From positions 1 to 64,000 of the forward strand of contig CAZTJC010000006.1 of the NCBI GenBank assembly GCA_964613945.1: DNA of 64,000 nucleotides, given 5' to 3'. The notes beneath the pieces were generated by a model. It ran no database searches. It was not told the DNA's origin and saw nothing but the letters and a program-made list of their open reading frames with translations. This DNA is from JAVVHH01 sp964613945 (lineage in GTDB: Bacteria > Pseudomonadota > Alphaproteobacteria > Acetobacterales > Acetobacteraceae). Below, one piece after another: positions 16,591 to 25,628 of the stretch. The first letter of the stretch is position 1. Every line of letters starts with the position of its first letter. Both the position numbers and the translations under genes were made by a program.

Positions 16591-17607
16591 TCAATTCAGC
16601 CCACCGGACGTCTTGGCCAGCAGCGACCAGGCTTCCTCGCCGAGCTTGCCCTTCCACTCGGCATAGAACCCGGCCTTGCTCAGCGCGTCGCGGAACGGCG
16701 CCTGGTCCGGCTTGTTGAACAGCATGCCGCCCGCGGTCAGGTCGGTCTGCAGCGACGCGTTGAGGGCTTCCGTGTCCTGGCGCTCGGCCATCCCGGCCTC
16801 GTTGACGTTCTTGGCCACGATGTCGCGGATGTTGGCGGGAAGTCTTTCCCAAGCCCGGCGGTTGGCGAGGAACCAGTAACCGTCCCACATGTGGCTGGTC
16901 AGCGAGCAGTATTTCTGTACTTCGAACAGCTTGGCCGCCGAGATCAGCGCCAGCGGATTCTCCTGCCCGTCCGTGACCCGGGTCTGCAGCGCGGAGTAGG
17001 TTTCGGCGAACGAGATGGTCGTCGGCGAGGCGCCGAGCGCCTTGAACATCGAGCTGGAGATCGGGCTGGCGAGCACGCGCAGCTTGAAATTGGCGAGGTC
17101 CGCCGGCGTGTTGATCGGCTTGGTCGAGCTCGTGATCTGGCGGAAGCCGTTATCCCAGATCTTGTCCATCGCCACGAGCCCGGCCTTGGCGATCTGCGCC
17201 CGCATGTAGTTGCCGAGGTCGCCGTCCAAAGCGCGCCAGACCGCGGGATAATCGGCAAACGCGAAGCCCACGCCGCTAATGGACGCGCTCGGGATCAGCG
17301 TGGAAAGGATGAGCGGGGAGAGCGAAAAGAACTCCACCGCGCCGGTCCGCAGCTGACCCAGGACGTCCTGGTCGCCGCCGAGCTGGTTGTTGGAGAACAC
17401 TTTGAGCGCGAACCGCCCGTCGGTCTCGGCCAGGATCTTGTCCGACGCCTGCTGCGCGCGGACGTTCATCGGGTGGCTGGTCGGGGCGTTGTTGGCGTAC
17501 TTGTAGGTGAACTCCGGCGTCTGTGCCCGGGCGCTGCGGATGAATGGTGCGGCCACCACCGTCGAGGCGGCGGCCGCAGTCAGCAGGGTGCGGCGTGAGG
17601 TAGGCAA
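16591..17607 (-). CDS. dctP: TRAP transporter periplasmic binding protein (DctP)
   Basis: This 338-residue protein has a signal peptide with twin arginines (TSRRTLLTAAAASTVVAAP) and cleavage near ARAQ at about 28. The mature protein shows the DctP pattern, including FKLRVLASP with the carboxylate-binding Arg and VTDGQENPLALI. It would deliver an organic acid to the DctQM permease. The start is a TTG preceded by GGGAGAG at good distance. It follows the SAF-domain oxidoreductase gene by 43 bases, so the two are probably one transcript. Confidence 0.9.
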   Translation of the reverse strand: MPTSRRTLLTAAAASTVVAAPFIRSARAQTPEFTYKYANNAPTSHPMNVRAQQASDKILAETDGRFALKVFSNNQLGGDQDVLGQLRTGAVEFFSLSPLILSTLIPSASISGVGFAFADYPAVWRALDGDLGNYMRAQIAKAGLVAMDKIWDNGFRQITSSTKPINTPADLANFKLRVLASPISSSMFKALGASPTTISFAETYSALQTRVTDGQENPLALISAAKLFEVQKYCSLTSHMWDGYWFLANRRAWERLPANIRDIVAKNVNEAGMAERQDTEALNASLQTDLTAGGMLFNKPDQAPFRDALSKAGFYAEWKGKLGEEAWSLLAKTSGGLN

Positions 17608-17650
17608 GTCGTTCTCTCCCTATGGGGTTTCTTATTGTTTGGTTTGGGCG

Positions 17651-19036
17651 TCAGGCGTGGACGGGTTGCCCTGCCGTCGCCTGGCCGATCTTCTTCTCGC
17701 TGCGGAACAGCGCCTCCATCTCGAGGCGGAATGCGATCGCCTGCGCCGCCGTGTCGTACTCGACGTCCGACCAGCGCACCGGCTGGTTGGCCGGCACGGT
17801 GCGGCGGAGTTTCATGCCGTGCGCCAGGCCGATCGGCACCGCGCCGAGCGCCAGCGACGTTTCGGCCGGCACGACCTTGCCGAACACGGTGAAGCCGCCT
17901 TCGCCGTCCAGCGTGTCGCCGGGGTTAAGCGTGCGCTTGGAAACGGCGATCACGTCGCCGCGCCAGTCGCTGGTGGCGCCGGTCGGCTCGCCGCGGGTGG
18001 CGATGCTGGCGACCGATGTGCCGAGTTCCAGCCCGATCAGGTGATAGGGCTTGTACATCGCGGCGTAACGGCCGCTGTCGTCGGTCTTGAGCCCGTATTG
18101 CTGGAAGCAGTCGCGGACGTATTTCGTCGGCGCCTCGAACACGGCATAGACGCCCCAGCGCAGGTCGCGGAACACCGGCCGGCCATCACGCTCGATGGAG
18201 GATACCACCTCGACCGTGCCGCGCCGCTTGAGGATGCCGCCACCCTCGACCGGGCGCAGGATGGTCGGCAGGTCGTCCACCCCGCAGGGCGGGAAATCCA
18301 GGCCGTCATCCGGCGGTGCCAGGTCGCAGGCGTTCGACACCGCGGCCATCTCGAGCGCGGATTTCGTGCCGTCGAGAAAGGAGTTGAACATCTGCCGGTT
18401 GAAGTGCCCGCCGGCGACCTGCTCCTCGGTGAAGCCGTAATGACCCCACACGGTGTCGGGGGTGGATTGGTGATAGACGGGTAGGTACTTAGTCCCCTTG
18501 CCGGCACAGATCACCTCGAGCCCGATTACCCGCGCCCAGTCGACCAACTCGGCGATCAAGGCAGGCTGGTCGCCCGACGCCATCGAATAGACGATTCCTG
18601 CTTCGGCCGCGCGCCGCGCCAGCAACGGGCCTGCCAGGGCGTCGGCTTCGACGTTGACCATGATGATGTGCTTGCGGTGTTCGCAGGCGGCCAGCACGTG
18701 ACGGATACCGGCGGCCGGGCTGCCGGTGGCATCGATGACAATGTCGATGAACGGGCTGGCGATCATCGCCATCGTGTCGTCGGTGACGAAGGTGGTCGCG
18801 GTCTTCGCCGCCTGCTCGAGCGACCCGGCCTGGAACCGCGAGTCCGGCCAGCCGACGCGCCGCATCGACTCCTGGGCATTCGATGGCGACAGGTCGGCGA
18901 CGCCGACGAGGTGAACGCCCGGAGTGCGCCAGGCCTGGGACAGGAACATGGAGCCGAACTTGCCGGCACCGATCAGGCCCACACGGGCCGGGTTGCCATT
19001 GGCTTCGCGCAACTTGAGCTTCGCGTACATCGACAT
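17651..19036 (-). CDS. NAD(P)-dependent oxidoreductase with C-terminal SAF domain
   Basis: This 461-residue protein has an N-terminal Rossmann fold (RVGLIGAGKFGSMFLSQ at about 18-34), a homoserine-dehydrogenase-like middle (DIVIDATGSPAAG, MVNVEADALAG) and a C-terminal SAF-like part (VSKRTLNPGDTLDGEG) of the sort seen in sialic-acid synthase and altronate dehydratase. Related proteins occur in sugar-acid catabolic clusters, but their reactions are mostly untested. It is the first gene of a six-gene leftward unit with TRAP carrier, cupin, aldA and hydroxyacid oxidase, so it probably performs the first oxidation of the imported acid. GGGAGG 6 bases before the ATG supports the start. Confidence 0.75.
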   Translation of the reverse strand: MSMYAKLKLREANGNPARVGLIGAGKFGSMFLSQAWRTPGVHLVGVADLSPSNAQESMRRVGWPDSRFQAGSLEQAAKTATTFVTDDTMAMIASPFIDIVIDATGSPAAGIRHVLAACEHRKHIIMVNVEADALAGPLLARRAAEAGIVYSMASGDQPALIAELVDWARVIGLEVICAGKGTKYLPVYHQSTPDTVWGHYGFTEEQVAGGHFNRQMFNSFLDGTKSALEMAAVSNACDLAPPDDGLDFPPCGVDDLPTILRPVEGGGILKRRGTVEVVSSIERDGRPVFRDLRWGVYAVFEAPTKYVRDCFQQYGLKTDDSGRYAAMYKPYHLIGLELGTSVASIATRGEPTGATSDWRGDVIAVSKRTLNPGDTLDGEGGFTVFGKVVPAETSLALGAVPIGLAHGMKLRRTVPANQPVRWSDVEYDTAAQAIAFRLEMEALFRSEKKIGQATAGQPVHA

Positions 19037-19145
19037 CTTTTGCCTCCCTCGACCGGGCGGCGCTGTCGTGCGCCGGGCCGTTGATCATTGGCGAGGGTTG
19101 TATGCGGGAGATTGCCGGGCGAAAATGCGTATCGGAGCAAGCCCC

Positions 19146-20099
19146 ATGTGCAAAAATCCCAAGGTGTCGGAGTTCGACTGGAACGATCTGCGATCGTTTC
19201 TGGCGGTCGTCCGGACCGGTCGCCTGACGGTCGCCGCCGGACAACTCGGGATCGACCATTCGACGCTCAGCCGGCGCATCACCGCACTGGAAACCGCGCT
19301 GAAAGTCCGTTTGTTCGATCGGCTGCCGAGCGGGTACGTCCTCACCGAAGCGGGGCAGGGACTCGTCAGCGAGGCCGAGAAGATCGAGACCGTCGCCTTG
19401 CGGATCTCGTCGGATCTGGAGGACGCCAAGACCGCGATGACCGGCCCGGTCCGCTTCGCCACCCCCGAGGGCTTCGGCACCTACTTCGTGGCGCACCACC
19501 TGCACGCGCTATCGGTGCAACACCCCGGCGTCACCCTCGAACTCATCGCTGACCCCAGCGTCGTGAGCCTCACCAAGCGACAGGCGGATGTCGCGGTGAC
19601 GATGGAGCGGCCGACCGACGGTCCGTTGCGGGCGCAGAAACTCACCGACTACGAATACGGATTATATGGCACGGCCGAGTTGCTGTCCGGGCACGACGAT
19701 GCGGATTTCGACCTCAATGCCTTTAAGCTGATCGGATACATCCCCGACCAGTTGCCAACCACCGCCCACAACTATCTCAGCAAGATCGCCGGCACCCGCG
19801 AGGCGGATCTCAAGATCTCGAACATCGTCACCCAGATGACGGCGACGCTCGGCGGCTATGGTCTGTGCGTCCTGCCCTGCTTCATGGCCGCCCAGCATGT
19901 GAATTTGCGGCGTGTTCTTGCAAACCGGGTTTGCTTTACCCGATCATACTGGCTGGTCACCCATGTTGACGTGCGCGCGCCGGCGCGGGCGAAAGCGATC
20001 GTCGGCTACTTGCTCAAGCTGGTCAGCGAAAATCGCGACCTGTTTCTGCCATCGATCAATACCGGCGACGCGGGCGGACGTCGAACATCCCCTCGGTGA
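19146..20099 (+). CDS. LysR-family transcriptional regulator
   Basis: This 317-residue protein has an N-terminal winged helix (FDWNDLRSFLAVVRTGRLT, then IDHSTLSRRITALETAL at about 36-52) and a ligand-binding domain of LysR type. It diverges from the oxidoreductase/TRAP unit, the classical position for its activator; the inducer would then be the imported acid or a product. ATG 19146 is chosen because GGAG lies 8 bases before it; an ATG 7 codons upstream is also possible. Its last 44 bases overlap the convergent recombinase gene, so its natural C-terminus may have been altered when that gene arrived. Confidence 0.88.
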   Translation: MCKNPKVSEFDWNDLRSFLAVVRTGRLTVAAGQLGIDHSTLSRRITALETALKVRLFDRLPSGYVLTEAGQGLVSEAEKIETVALRISSDLEDAKTAMTGPVRFATPEGFGTYFVAHHLHALSVQHPGVTLELIADPSVVSLTKRQADVAVTMERPTDGPLRAQKLTDYEYGLYGTAELLSGHDDADFDLNAFKLIGYIPDQLPTTAHNYLSKIAGTREADLKISNIVTQMTATLGGYGLCVLPCFMAAQHVNLRRVLANRVCFTRSYWLVTHVDVRAPARAKAIVGYLLKLVSENRDLFLPSINTGDAGGRRTSPR

Positions 20100-21111
20100 C
20101 GTTGTTGCGCCAAAGATCGGCCGGCCGCAGGTAGCCGAGCGCGACGTCGGTTGATTTGTGCCGGGTCTGCCGCATCAAGTCCGCCAAGCCGGCGCCCTGA
20201 TCACCCGCCGCGGTCGCCAGCCCGGCGCGTAACGAATGGCCGGAATAGCGCTCCGGATCCAACCCGGCGGCCCCCGCCGCTGACTTGACCAGCCGGGCGA
20301 CCGCCTTGTCCGACAGCCCCAGCCCGGATAGCCGGCCGGCCTTGCTCATGCCGCAGAACAGCGGCCGGGCCGCGCGCGCGTCGGCGCCTGGACAGGCCTG
20401 CATGTCCGATGCGCCCTCGCGCAACTGGAGCCAGCGCTCGAACGCATGAAGCGGGCAAACGGACGGGGAGGCTGGATTGGCCCAGATGGCGACGGACTGA
20501 CCGCGTCCGTGCTGGTCCGTCTTGGAGCGGGCGACCAGCACGGTGATGCCCCGGCCGGAAACCCGCGTCACGTCGCCGACCCGCAGCGCGACCAACTCCG
20601 ACCGCCGCAACGCCGCCCCGAAGCCGAGCAGCAGCATGGCCCGGTTGCGCACGGCGAGCGGGCCGTCCGAATTTGGCAGCCCGGCCAGCATGGCCTGCAA
20701 CACGTCCGGTACGGCCGGCGCCGCCTGCCGGCTTGGGCGCACGCCGCGGCTGCGCACGATGCCTTCGAGCGTCATTTTGAACCGCGGCTGGCTCAGATCG
20801 AGCCCCACACCGGCGAGCAGATGCGCGGTTCGGATCGCCGCAACGGCGACGCGGATGGACGAGACCGCGAGACCCTCTTCGGCCCGGCTGACGATGTAGA
20901 GGCCGACGAGCTCGGCATCGCCCGCCAACGGCTCACGCCCGAGATCCGCGCACCATTTCGAGAAATGCACCCAGGCAGATCGATATGTCCGCCGCGTACC
21001 GGCGCCCCGTGCGCCGGTGGCATACTCGGCGGCGCGGTCCGTCAGCAGGCCCAATTCGAGCAAAGCTGCGTCGCCCTGAGGCTGGATGGCCGGTGGATCG
21101 AAGGCGCTCAT
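20056..21111 (-). CDS. Tyrosine recombinase / site-specific integrase
   Basis: This 351-residue protein has an N-terminal SAM-like DNA-binding domain (TYRSAWVHFSKWC at about 42-54) and a catalytic domain with a full set of residues: R169 (ALRRSEL), K197 (RSKTDQ), H292 and R295 (GHSLRAG), H318 (TRHKS) and the nucleophile Y327 (GYLRP). It therefore looks active. Its 3' end overlaps the LysR gene on the other strand by 44 bases. No attachment-site tRNA or other mobile genes are seen, so it may be the remainder of an island or a chromosomal orphan. A truncated fumC lies just upstream. Confidence 0.9.
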   Translation of the reverse strand: MSAFDPPAIQPQGDAALLELGLLTDRAAEYATGARGAGTRRTYRSAWVHFSKWCADLGREPLAGDAELVGLYIVSRAEEGLAVSSIRVAVAAIRTAHLLAGVGLDLSQPRFKMTLEGIVRSRGVRPSRQAAPAVPDVLQAMLAGLPNSDGPLAVRNRAMLLLGFGAALRRSELVALRVGDVTRVSGRGITVLVARSKTDQHGRGQSVAIWANPASPSVCPLHAFERWLQLREGASDMQACPGADARAARPLFCGMSKAGRLSGLGLSDKAVARLVKSAAGAAGLDPERYSGHSLRAGLATAAGDQGAGLADLMRQTRHKSTDVALGYLRPADLWRNNVTEGMFDVRPRRRY

Positions 21112-21147
21112 GTGTCCGCATAGTCGAGACGAATGACACCTCTCACG

Positions 21148-21580
21148 TCAACCCTCGGTCGATGAACTCGGCCCGACCATATCCTGTGGTCGCATCCATC
21201 GGTCGAAGTCCTCCGTCCGCCCAACCTTGACTATCCCGACCCGGTCGGTCGACCGCCGGGTCAACGCCGTGTGCAGCCATTCCAGCGCCGGAAGCAGCCG
21301 GCGCTTGATGACTTCGACTATCGCGATGTGCATGACGGTGGGGGTATTGGCGTGGAAGACTGGCTGCGGCTAACGTGGTCGTTCGGGTGAACGGGAACCC
21401 GGCTGCCTCGGGGATGACCGAGCAGCTTGTTGGCCCGGTTGGCGATAACGTCGTTGGCGTTCACGTTGGTTTGCGTGCCGGAGCCGGTTTGCCAATTGGC
21501 AACGGAAACTCGGGGTCGCGCGCGCCATCGGCACCGCAACGCGCTTCTCCAACTGGAAGGCACGTCTGACGTGAAAGTTC
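21148..21580 (-). pseudogene. fumC: fumC (class II fumarase) fragment, frameshifted
   Basis: Leftward translation gives pieces of the fumarase/aspartase superfamily in different frames: EFPLP followed in another frame by WQTGSGTQTNVNANDVIANRA, then VHPNDHVSRSQSS, and after a further one-base shift NTPTVMHIA and IVKVGRT. These match the class II fumarase core (WQTGSGTQ, VHPNDHVN, SQSSND, KIGRTH). Only about a third of a normal gene is present: both ends are missing, and the active-site loop further downstream is lost. It cannot encode an enzyme. The truncation beside an integrase suggests a rearrangement scar. Confidence 0.75.
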
Positions 21581-21620
21581 ACCGGCGGGCCTGATCAAAA
21601 GCCCACCGGCGCCGGGAAGA

Positions 21621-22397
21621 CTACCGGCTCGGGCTGGTCGTGCCGTTTGGCGCGGTGGCGGGAGGCTGACCCACCGGCGTTTGATCCGGCAGGTCGACGG
21701 GCTTGTTGTCGTTCAGGTTCCAACCGGTGTTCTTGTCCGTCGGCGTGGCTTGCACCATGGCGCGGAAAAACCACTGGTATTCGTCGATCTGCTGTTCGAC
21801 CGATTGCAGCAGGTTGCCGGAGGTCGGGTCCACGTCGTTGACGTCGAGGATCGACTGGCGGACCTCGTCACCGACAACCTTGTAGGTGTTCGTCCACCAG
21901 ACGATTAGCTGTGCATCGTCCAGGAAGCCGCCCGGGATTTCCGGGATCGAGGATGTCTGCACAATGGTGGTCGCGCGGCCATCTGCGGAGGAACCGATGG
22001 CAAGCAGCCGCTGCGCCACCATGTCGGCGTCCTTGGAAATGCCGTCATAATGCTCTTGGAACAGCAAGTGCAGCGGGTAGAACATCGTGCCCGATACATT
22101 CCAATGCGACTGCTTCAGTTGCAGCTGCAACTGCTGCAACTCGGTCAGCGTGCGCTGAAGGGCAGCAACCGTCTTCTTGTAGCCGTCATTGCCCTGTTGC
22201 GGCCCGACGAACGGGCGATTGGTGACCGTGTTGGTCGGAAACGTGCCGAGCGGCTGGAACATCTTGATCGTCTGGTTCGGCGAAATACTCCGCGCCTGGC
22301 CGGCCTGCTGCGGTTGTGCTGCGGTACCGCCGGACGACTGGGCGAAGACCGGGCTGGACAGAAGGCTTGTGACTAGAAGGACTGGCAAGAGGCGCAT
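21621..22397 (-). CDS. Secreted Dps/ferritin-like protein
   Basis: This 258-residue protein has a Sec signal peptide (MRLLPVLLVTSLLSSPVFAQ, cleavage about residue 20) and a low-complexity linker, then a Dps-like four-helix domain with KQSHWNVSGTMFYPLHLLF. Dps normally stores iron and shields DNA in the cytoplasm, so export is unusual. Against E. coli Dps, the positions of H51, H63 and D78 are retained but D67 and E82 are both Gln, so ferroxidase activity is doubtful. The C-terminal tail is Pro/Thr-rich. The ATG at 22395-22397 is used because it opens the signal peptide; 22 codons of upstream open frame look non-coding. Confidence 0.75.
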   Translation of the reverse strand: MRLLPVLLVTSLLSSPVFAQSSGGTAAQPQQAGQARSISPNQTIKMFQPLGTFPTNTVTNRPFVGPQQGNDGYKKTVAALQRTLTELQQLQLQLKQSHWNVSGTMFYPLHLLFQEHYDGISKDADMVAQRLLAIGSSADGRATTIVQTSSIPEIPGGFLDDAQLIVWWTNTYKVVGDEVRQSILDVNDVDPTSGNLLQSVEQQIDEYQWFFRAMVQATPTDKNTGWNLNDNKPVDLPDQTPVGQPPATAPNGTTSPSR

Positions 22398-22679
22398 GTT
22401 CGTATTTCCGTGCAGGGTGTCGGAATGGCTAGATGGCTCCGGCCTTTCGATCGCCCAGGACACAAAACTTAAGTTGAAGGACGTATGGCCAGAGGTCGGC
22501 CTTCGCGAAGTTCGTAATTCCGTCCGTAAATGAATATTAGCGGACTAAACCTGGCTTCATTCGAAGAGCTAACTTTGTAAAGAAACAGGCCATCTACCTA
22601 CGCAAAATATAAATTACAATGCCTTAAGATACTCGCCATATTTAAGAGTTTCGTTGGTTCTACCAAGGTGTGAAAGGCT

Positions 22680-22917
22680 TGCGCATCGACCTCGGCTATT
22701 GAAATGTACCCCGGCAACGCCCGCGCCATTGGCAGCCCGTTCGAGGTCAAAATTGCTATCGAGACCATCTGACGCGATCGGCGGCATCGGTAGGGAGCAT
22801 CCCACGCTGAAAGGGCCGTTCGACGAAGGGATCGGCGTCAACTTGACCAACGGCATGCTGAACGACATCTACAAGTGCTATAACGGCATAACGGTGCCTG
22901 AGCAGATGCCCACCTAA
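22680..22917 (+). pseudogene. 3' remnant of an unidentified gene
   Basis: Two frames with strongly G/C-biased third positions follow one another: SAIEMYPGNARAIGSPFEV ends at an early stop, then HPTLKGPFDEGIGVN and LTNGMLNDIYKCYNG in another frame run to a TAA that overlaps the next gene's ATG (TAATG). This is how a truncated, frameshifted gene at the head of an operon would look. The family is not recognised. The 22398-22680 stretch before it is AT-rich and shows no gene. Confidence 0.35.
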
Positions 22918-23927
22918 TGAAGGTTCTGATTTGCGAGCAGCCCGGCCGCCTTTCCGTCATCGAACGGCCGGAGCCGGTGCCAGGGCCGGGCGAGGCGCTG
23001 GTGCGCATCAAGCGCGTCGGCATCTGCGGCACTGATTTCCACATTTTCGCCGGCAAGCATCCGTTCTTACAATATCCCCGCGTCATGGGCCATGAACTGT
23101 CGGGAACGGTGGAGCGCGCGCCAGCAGGTAGTGGGCTTGAGCCAGGCCAGAACGTCTACATCGTGCCGTATCTGAGTTGCGGGCGCTGCGTCGCCTGCCG
23201 CAAGGGCGTCACCAATGCTTGCCAGAACATCAGCGTGCTCGGCGTCCACGGCGATGGCGGTATGGCGGAGTTGCTCTGCGTCCCCGCCGGCAACGTCATT
23301 CCTGTCGGCGACACGCCGCTCGAGGATGCCGCGATGATCGAATTCCTCGCGATCGGCGCCCACGGCGTCAAGCGCGGCAGCGTCACGGCGCATGATCGTG
23401 TCCTGGTCGTCGGCTCCGGCCCGATCGGCATGTCGGCAATCATCTTCGCCAAGGCACGCGGGGCGCATGTCACGGTCATGGACATGCGTGAGGACCGACT
23501 TGCCTTCACCAAGGACCGGCTGGGCGCCGATACGCTGCTGCTCGCCGATGCCGACGCCGAAGCAAAGGCGTCGGCGGCCACCGATGGCGACTTCTTCGAT
23601 GCCGTGATCGACTGCACCGGCAACCTGGCCGCCATGCAGCGAGGCTTCGGTTTCGTCGGCCATGGCGGGCGCTACGTCCTGGTCTCGGTCGTGCGCGACG
23701 ACGTCACATTCTCCGACCCAGAGTTCCACAAGCGCGAGATGACGTTGTTCGCCAGCCGCAACGCCCGACCCGACGATTTCGCCGAAGTGGTTCGACATAT
23801 GCAGGCGGGCCGGGTACCAACGGCGGCGCTGAATACCCATCGTGGTCCGCTCTCGGCCGGCCCCGAACTGTTCCGTGCGTGGTCGCGGCCCGAAGCCGGG
23901 GTCATCAAAGCCATCCTGGAGGTTTAA
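22917..23927 (+). CDS. Zinc-dependent sugar-acid dehydrogenase, LgoD (L-galactonate 5-dehydrogenase)-like
   Basis: This 336-residue medium-chain dehydrogenase has catalytic zinc ligands C37 (VGICGTD) and H59/E60 (MGHEL), structural zinc cysteines C88, C91, C94 and C102, and an NAD-binding VVGSGPIGMSA. The opening VLICEQPGRL, the YPRVMGHE segment, SVLGVHGDGG and the FSDPEFHKREMT block parallel E. coli LgoD (YjjN), which oxidises L-galactonate to tagaturonate. The next gene encodes a UxaA/GarD-family dehydratase, consistent with a hexonate or hexuronate pathway. The start overlaps the stop of a degenerate upstream frame, and 6 bases separate it from the next gene. Confidence 0.82.
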   Translation: MKVLICEQPGRLSVIERPEPVPGPGEALVRIKRVGICGTDFHIFAGKHPFLQYPRVMGHELSGTVERAPAGSGLEPGQNVYIVPYLSCGRCVACRKGVTNACQNISVLGVHGDGGMAELLCVPAGNVIPVGDTPLEDAAMIEFLAIGAHGVKRGSVTAHDRVLVVGSGPIGMSAIIFAKARGAHVTVMDMREDRLAFTKDRLGADTLLLADADAEAKASAATDGDFFDAVIDCTGNLAAMQRGFGFVGHGGRYVLVSVVRDDVTFSDPEFHKREMTLFASRNARPDDFAEVVRHMQAGRVPTAALNTHRGPLSAGPELFRAWSRPEAGVIKAILEV

Positions 23928-23933
23928 GTCGCC

Positions 23934-25451
23934 ATGCTAAGGACCCTGAGGCTACACGCGGCGGACAATCTCCTCGTCGCTCTCGACACCGTATCGGCCG
24001 GCACGGCCATCACCGATGCGCTCGTGGCTCGGGAGCGTATCCCCAAAGGCCATAAGGTGTCTGTAGAACCGATCGTCGCCGGTGCGGCGATCCGCAAGTT
24101 CGGTCAGGTGATCGGTTTTGCCGGATCGGACATCGCGCCGGGCAGCTGGATCCACGAGCACAACGTCGTGCTGCATGATTTTGAGCGCGATTACGGCTTT
24201 GCCACTGAAGCCGGACCAGCTGACGCGCTCCGCCAAGGCGAGGCGCCAGCCTTCTTTCAAGGCTTCCGACGACCCGGCGGGCGGACTGGAACGCGCAACT
24301 ACATCGGCATCCTCACCACCGTGAATTGCGCCGCGACCGTGGGAGATTTCATCGCCGACGAGGTGAACCGCTCCGGTCTGTTGGCAGACTATCCGACCAT
24401 CGACGGCGTGGTCGCGTTCACGCACGCGACCGGATGCGGCATGGGGTCAAAGGGGGAGGAATTTGACCTCCTTGCCCGCACGCAATGGGGCTACGCAAGC
24501 CACCCGAACTTCGCCGCCATCCTCATGGTCGGGCTCGGATGCGAGGTGTTCCAGATCGCGCGTTTCAAATCGCAATACGGGCTATCCGACGACACGCACT
24601 TCCAGACCATGACGATTCAGGAGACCGGCGGCACGCGACGCTCGGTGGTCGCCGGCGTCAAGCGGATCCGCGCGATGCTGCCGCTGGCCGCCGCCTGCAA
24701 GCGCGAGCCGGTCCCGGCGTCGGAGCTTGTCTTGGCACTGCAATGCGGTGGATCCGATGGCTACTCGGGCCTTACTGCCAACCCGGCGCTGGGTGCTGCG
24801 GCCGACCAGTTGGTCCGCCAGGGCGGCACCGCGATCCTGTCCGAAACACCGGAGATTTACGGCGCGGAACACCTGCTGACCCGTCGGGCCGAGAGCCTCG
24901 AGGTCGGACATAAGCTGGTCGCATTGATCGACTGGTGGAAAGAATATGCGGCGCGCAATGGCGGCGAGATGAACAACAACCCGTCGCCCGGCAACAAGGC
25001 CGGTGGATTGACGACCATCCTGGAAAAGTCGCTCGGCGCCGCGGCGAAAGGCGGCACGTCGACCTTGCGTGGCGTGTATCGCTACGGCGAGCTGATAGAC
25101 CGGCGGGGCTTCGTCTTCATGGACACACCGGGTTACGACCCGGTGTCGGCCACCGGGCAGATCGCAGGAGGCGCCAACATCCTGTGCTTCACCACGGGGC
25201 GCGGTTCCGCCTATGGCTGCAAGCCGACGCCGTCCATCAAGCTGGCGACCAACACTGAGCTTTTCCGCCGCATGGAAGAGGACATGGACATCAACTGCGG
25301 TGACATTCTCGATGGCGTGAGAATCGAGCAGAAGGGGGAGGAAATCTTCCGCCTCATCCTGGCAATCGCGTCCGGCGAACGATCCAAGTCGGAATTGCTG
25401 GGGTATGGGCGCCGCGAGTTCGTGCCGTGGCAAATCGGAGCTACGATGTAG
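23934..25451 (+). CDS. UxaA/GarD-family altronate/galactarate dehydratase
   Basis: This 505-residue protein starts with a SAF domain (residues about 5-80, ending at GSWIHEHNV) and continues into the UxaA/GarD catalytic part with FQGFRRPGGRTGTRNYIGIL, THATGCGMGSKG, QETGGT, NNPSPGNKAGGLTTI and FTTGRGSAYGCKPTPSIK. These enzymes use an iron or similar metal to remove water from altronate or galactarate. The length is near GarD and UxaA (about 500-520). It is 6 bases after the LgoD-like gene and clearly co-transcribed, so its substrate is likely an aldonate or aldarate from that route. Confidence 0.85.
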   Translation: MLRTLRLHAADNLLVALDTVSAGTAITDALVARERIPKGHKVSVEPIVAGAAIRKFGQVIGFAGSDIAPGSWIHEHNVVLHDFERDYGFATEAGPADALRQGEAPAFFQGFRRPGGRTGTRNYIGILTTVNCAATVGDFIADEVNRSGLLADYPTIDGVVAFTHATGCGMGSKGEEFDLLARTQWGYASHPNFAAILMVGLGCEVFQIARFKSQYGLSDDTHFQTMTIQETGGTRRSVVAGVKRIRAMLPLAAACKREPVPASELVLALQCGGSDGYSGLTANPALGAAADQLVRQGGTAILSETPEIYGAEHLLTRRAESLEVGHKLVALIDWWKEYAARNGGEMNNNPSPGNKAGGLTTILEKSLGAAAKGGTSTLRGVYRYGELIDRRGFVFMDTPGYDPVSATGQIAGGANILCFTTGRGSAYGCKPTPSIKLATNTELFRRMEEDMDINCGDILDGVRIEQKGEEIFRLILAIASGERSKSELLGYGRREFVPWQIGATM

Positions 25452-25628
25452 CGCAGGGGCCCTCGCCACAAGGCACGAGATCAAAAACCTTCCACCGGCT
25501 GCGCCAACGTCGGCAGCAAACCCAGTAGCATGAGTTTATAACGCCAGCCGAAGATTGAGTATTCCTGGTTGTCTGGTTGCGCCTATGGATCTCCCAAAAG
25601 CTCTTTGCGAGCATGACGGGAGGCTACG

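Noticed and set aside
22614..22868. An 84-codon minus-strand frame
   Set aside because: Plus-strand frames in the same place show G/C3 bias and a TAATG junction with the next gene, a better explanation.
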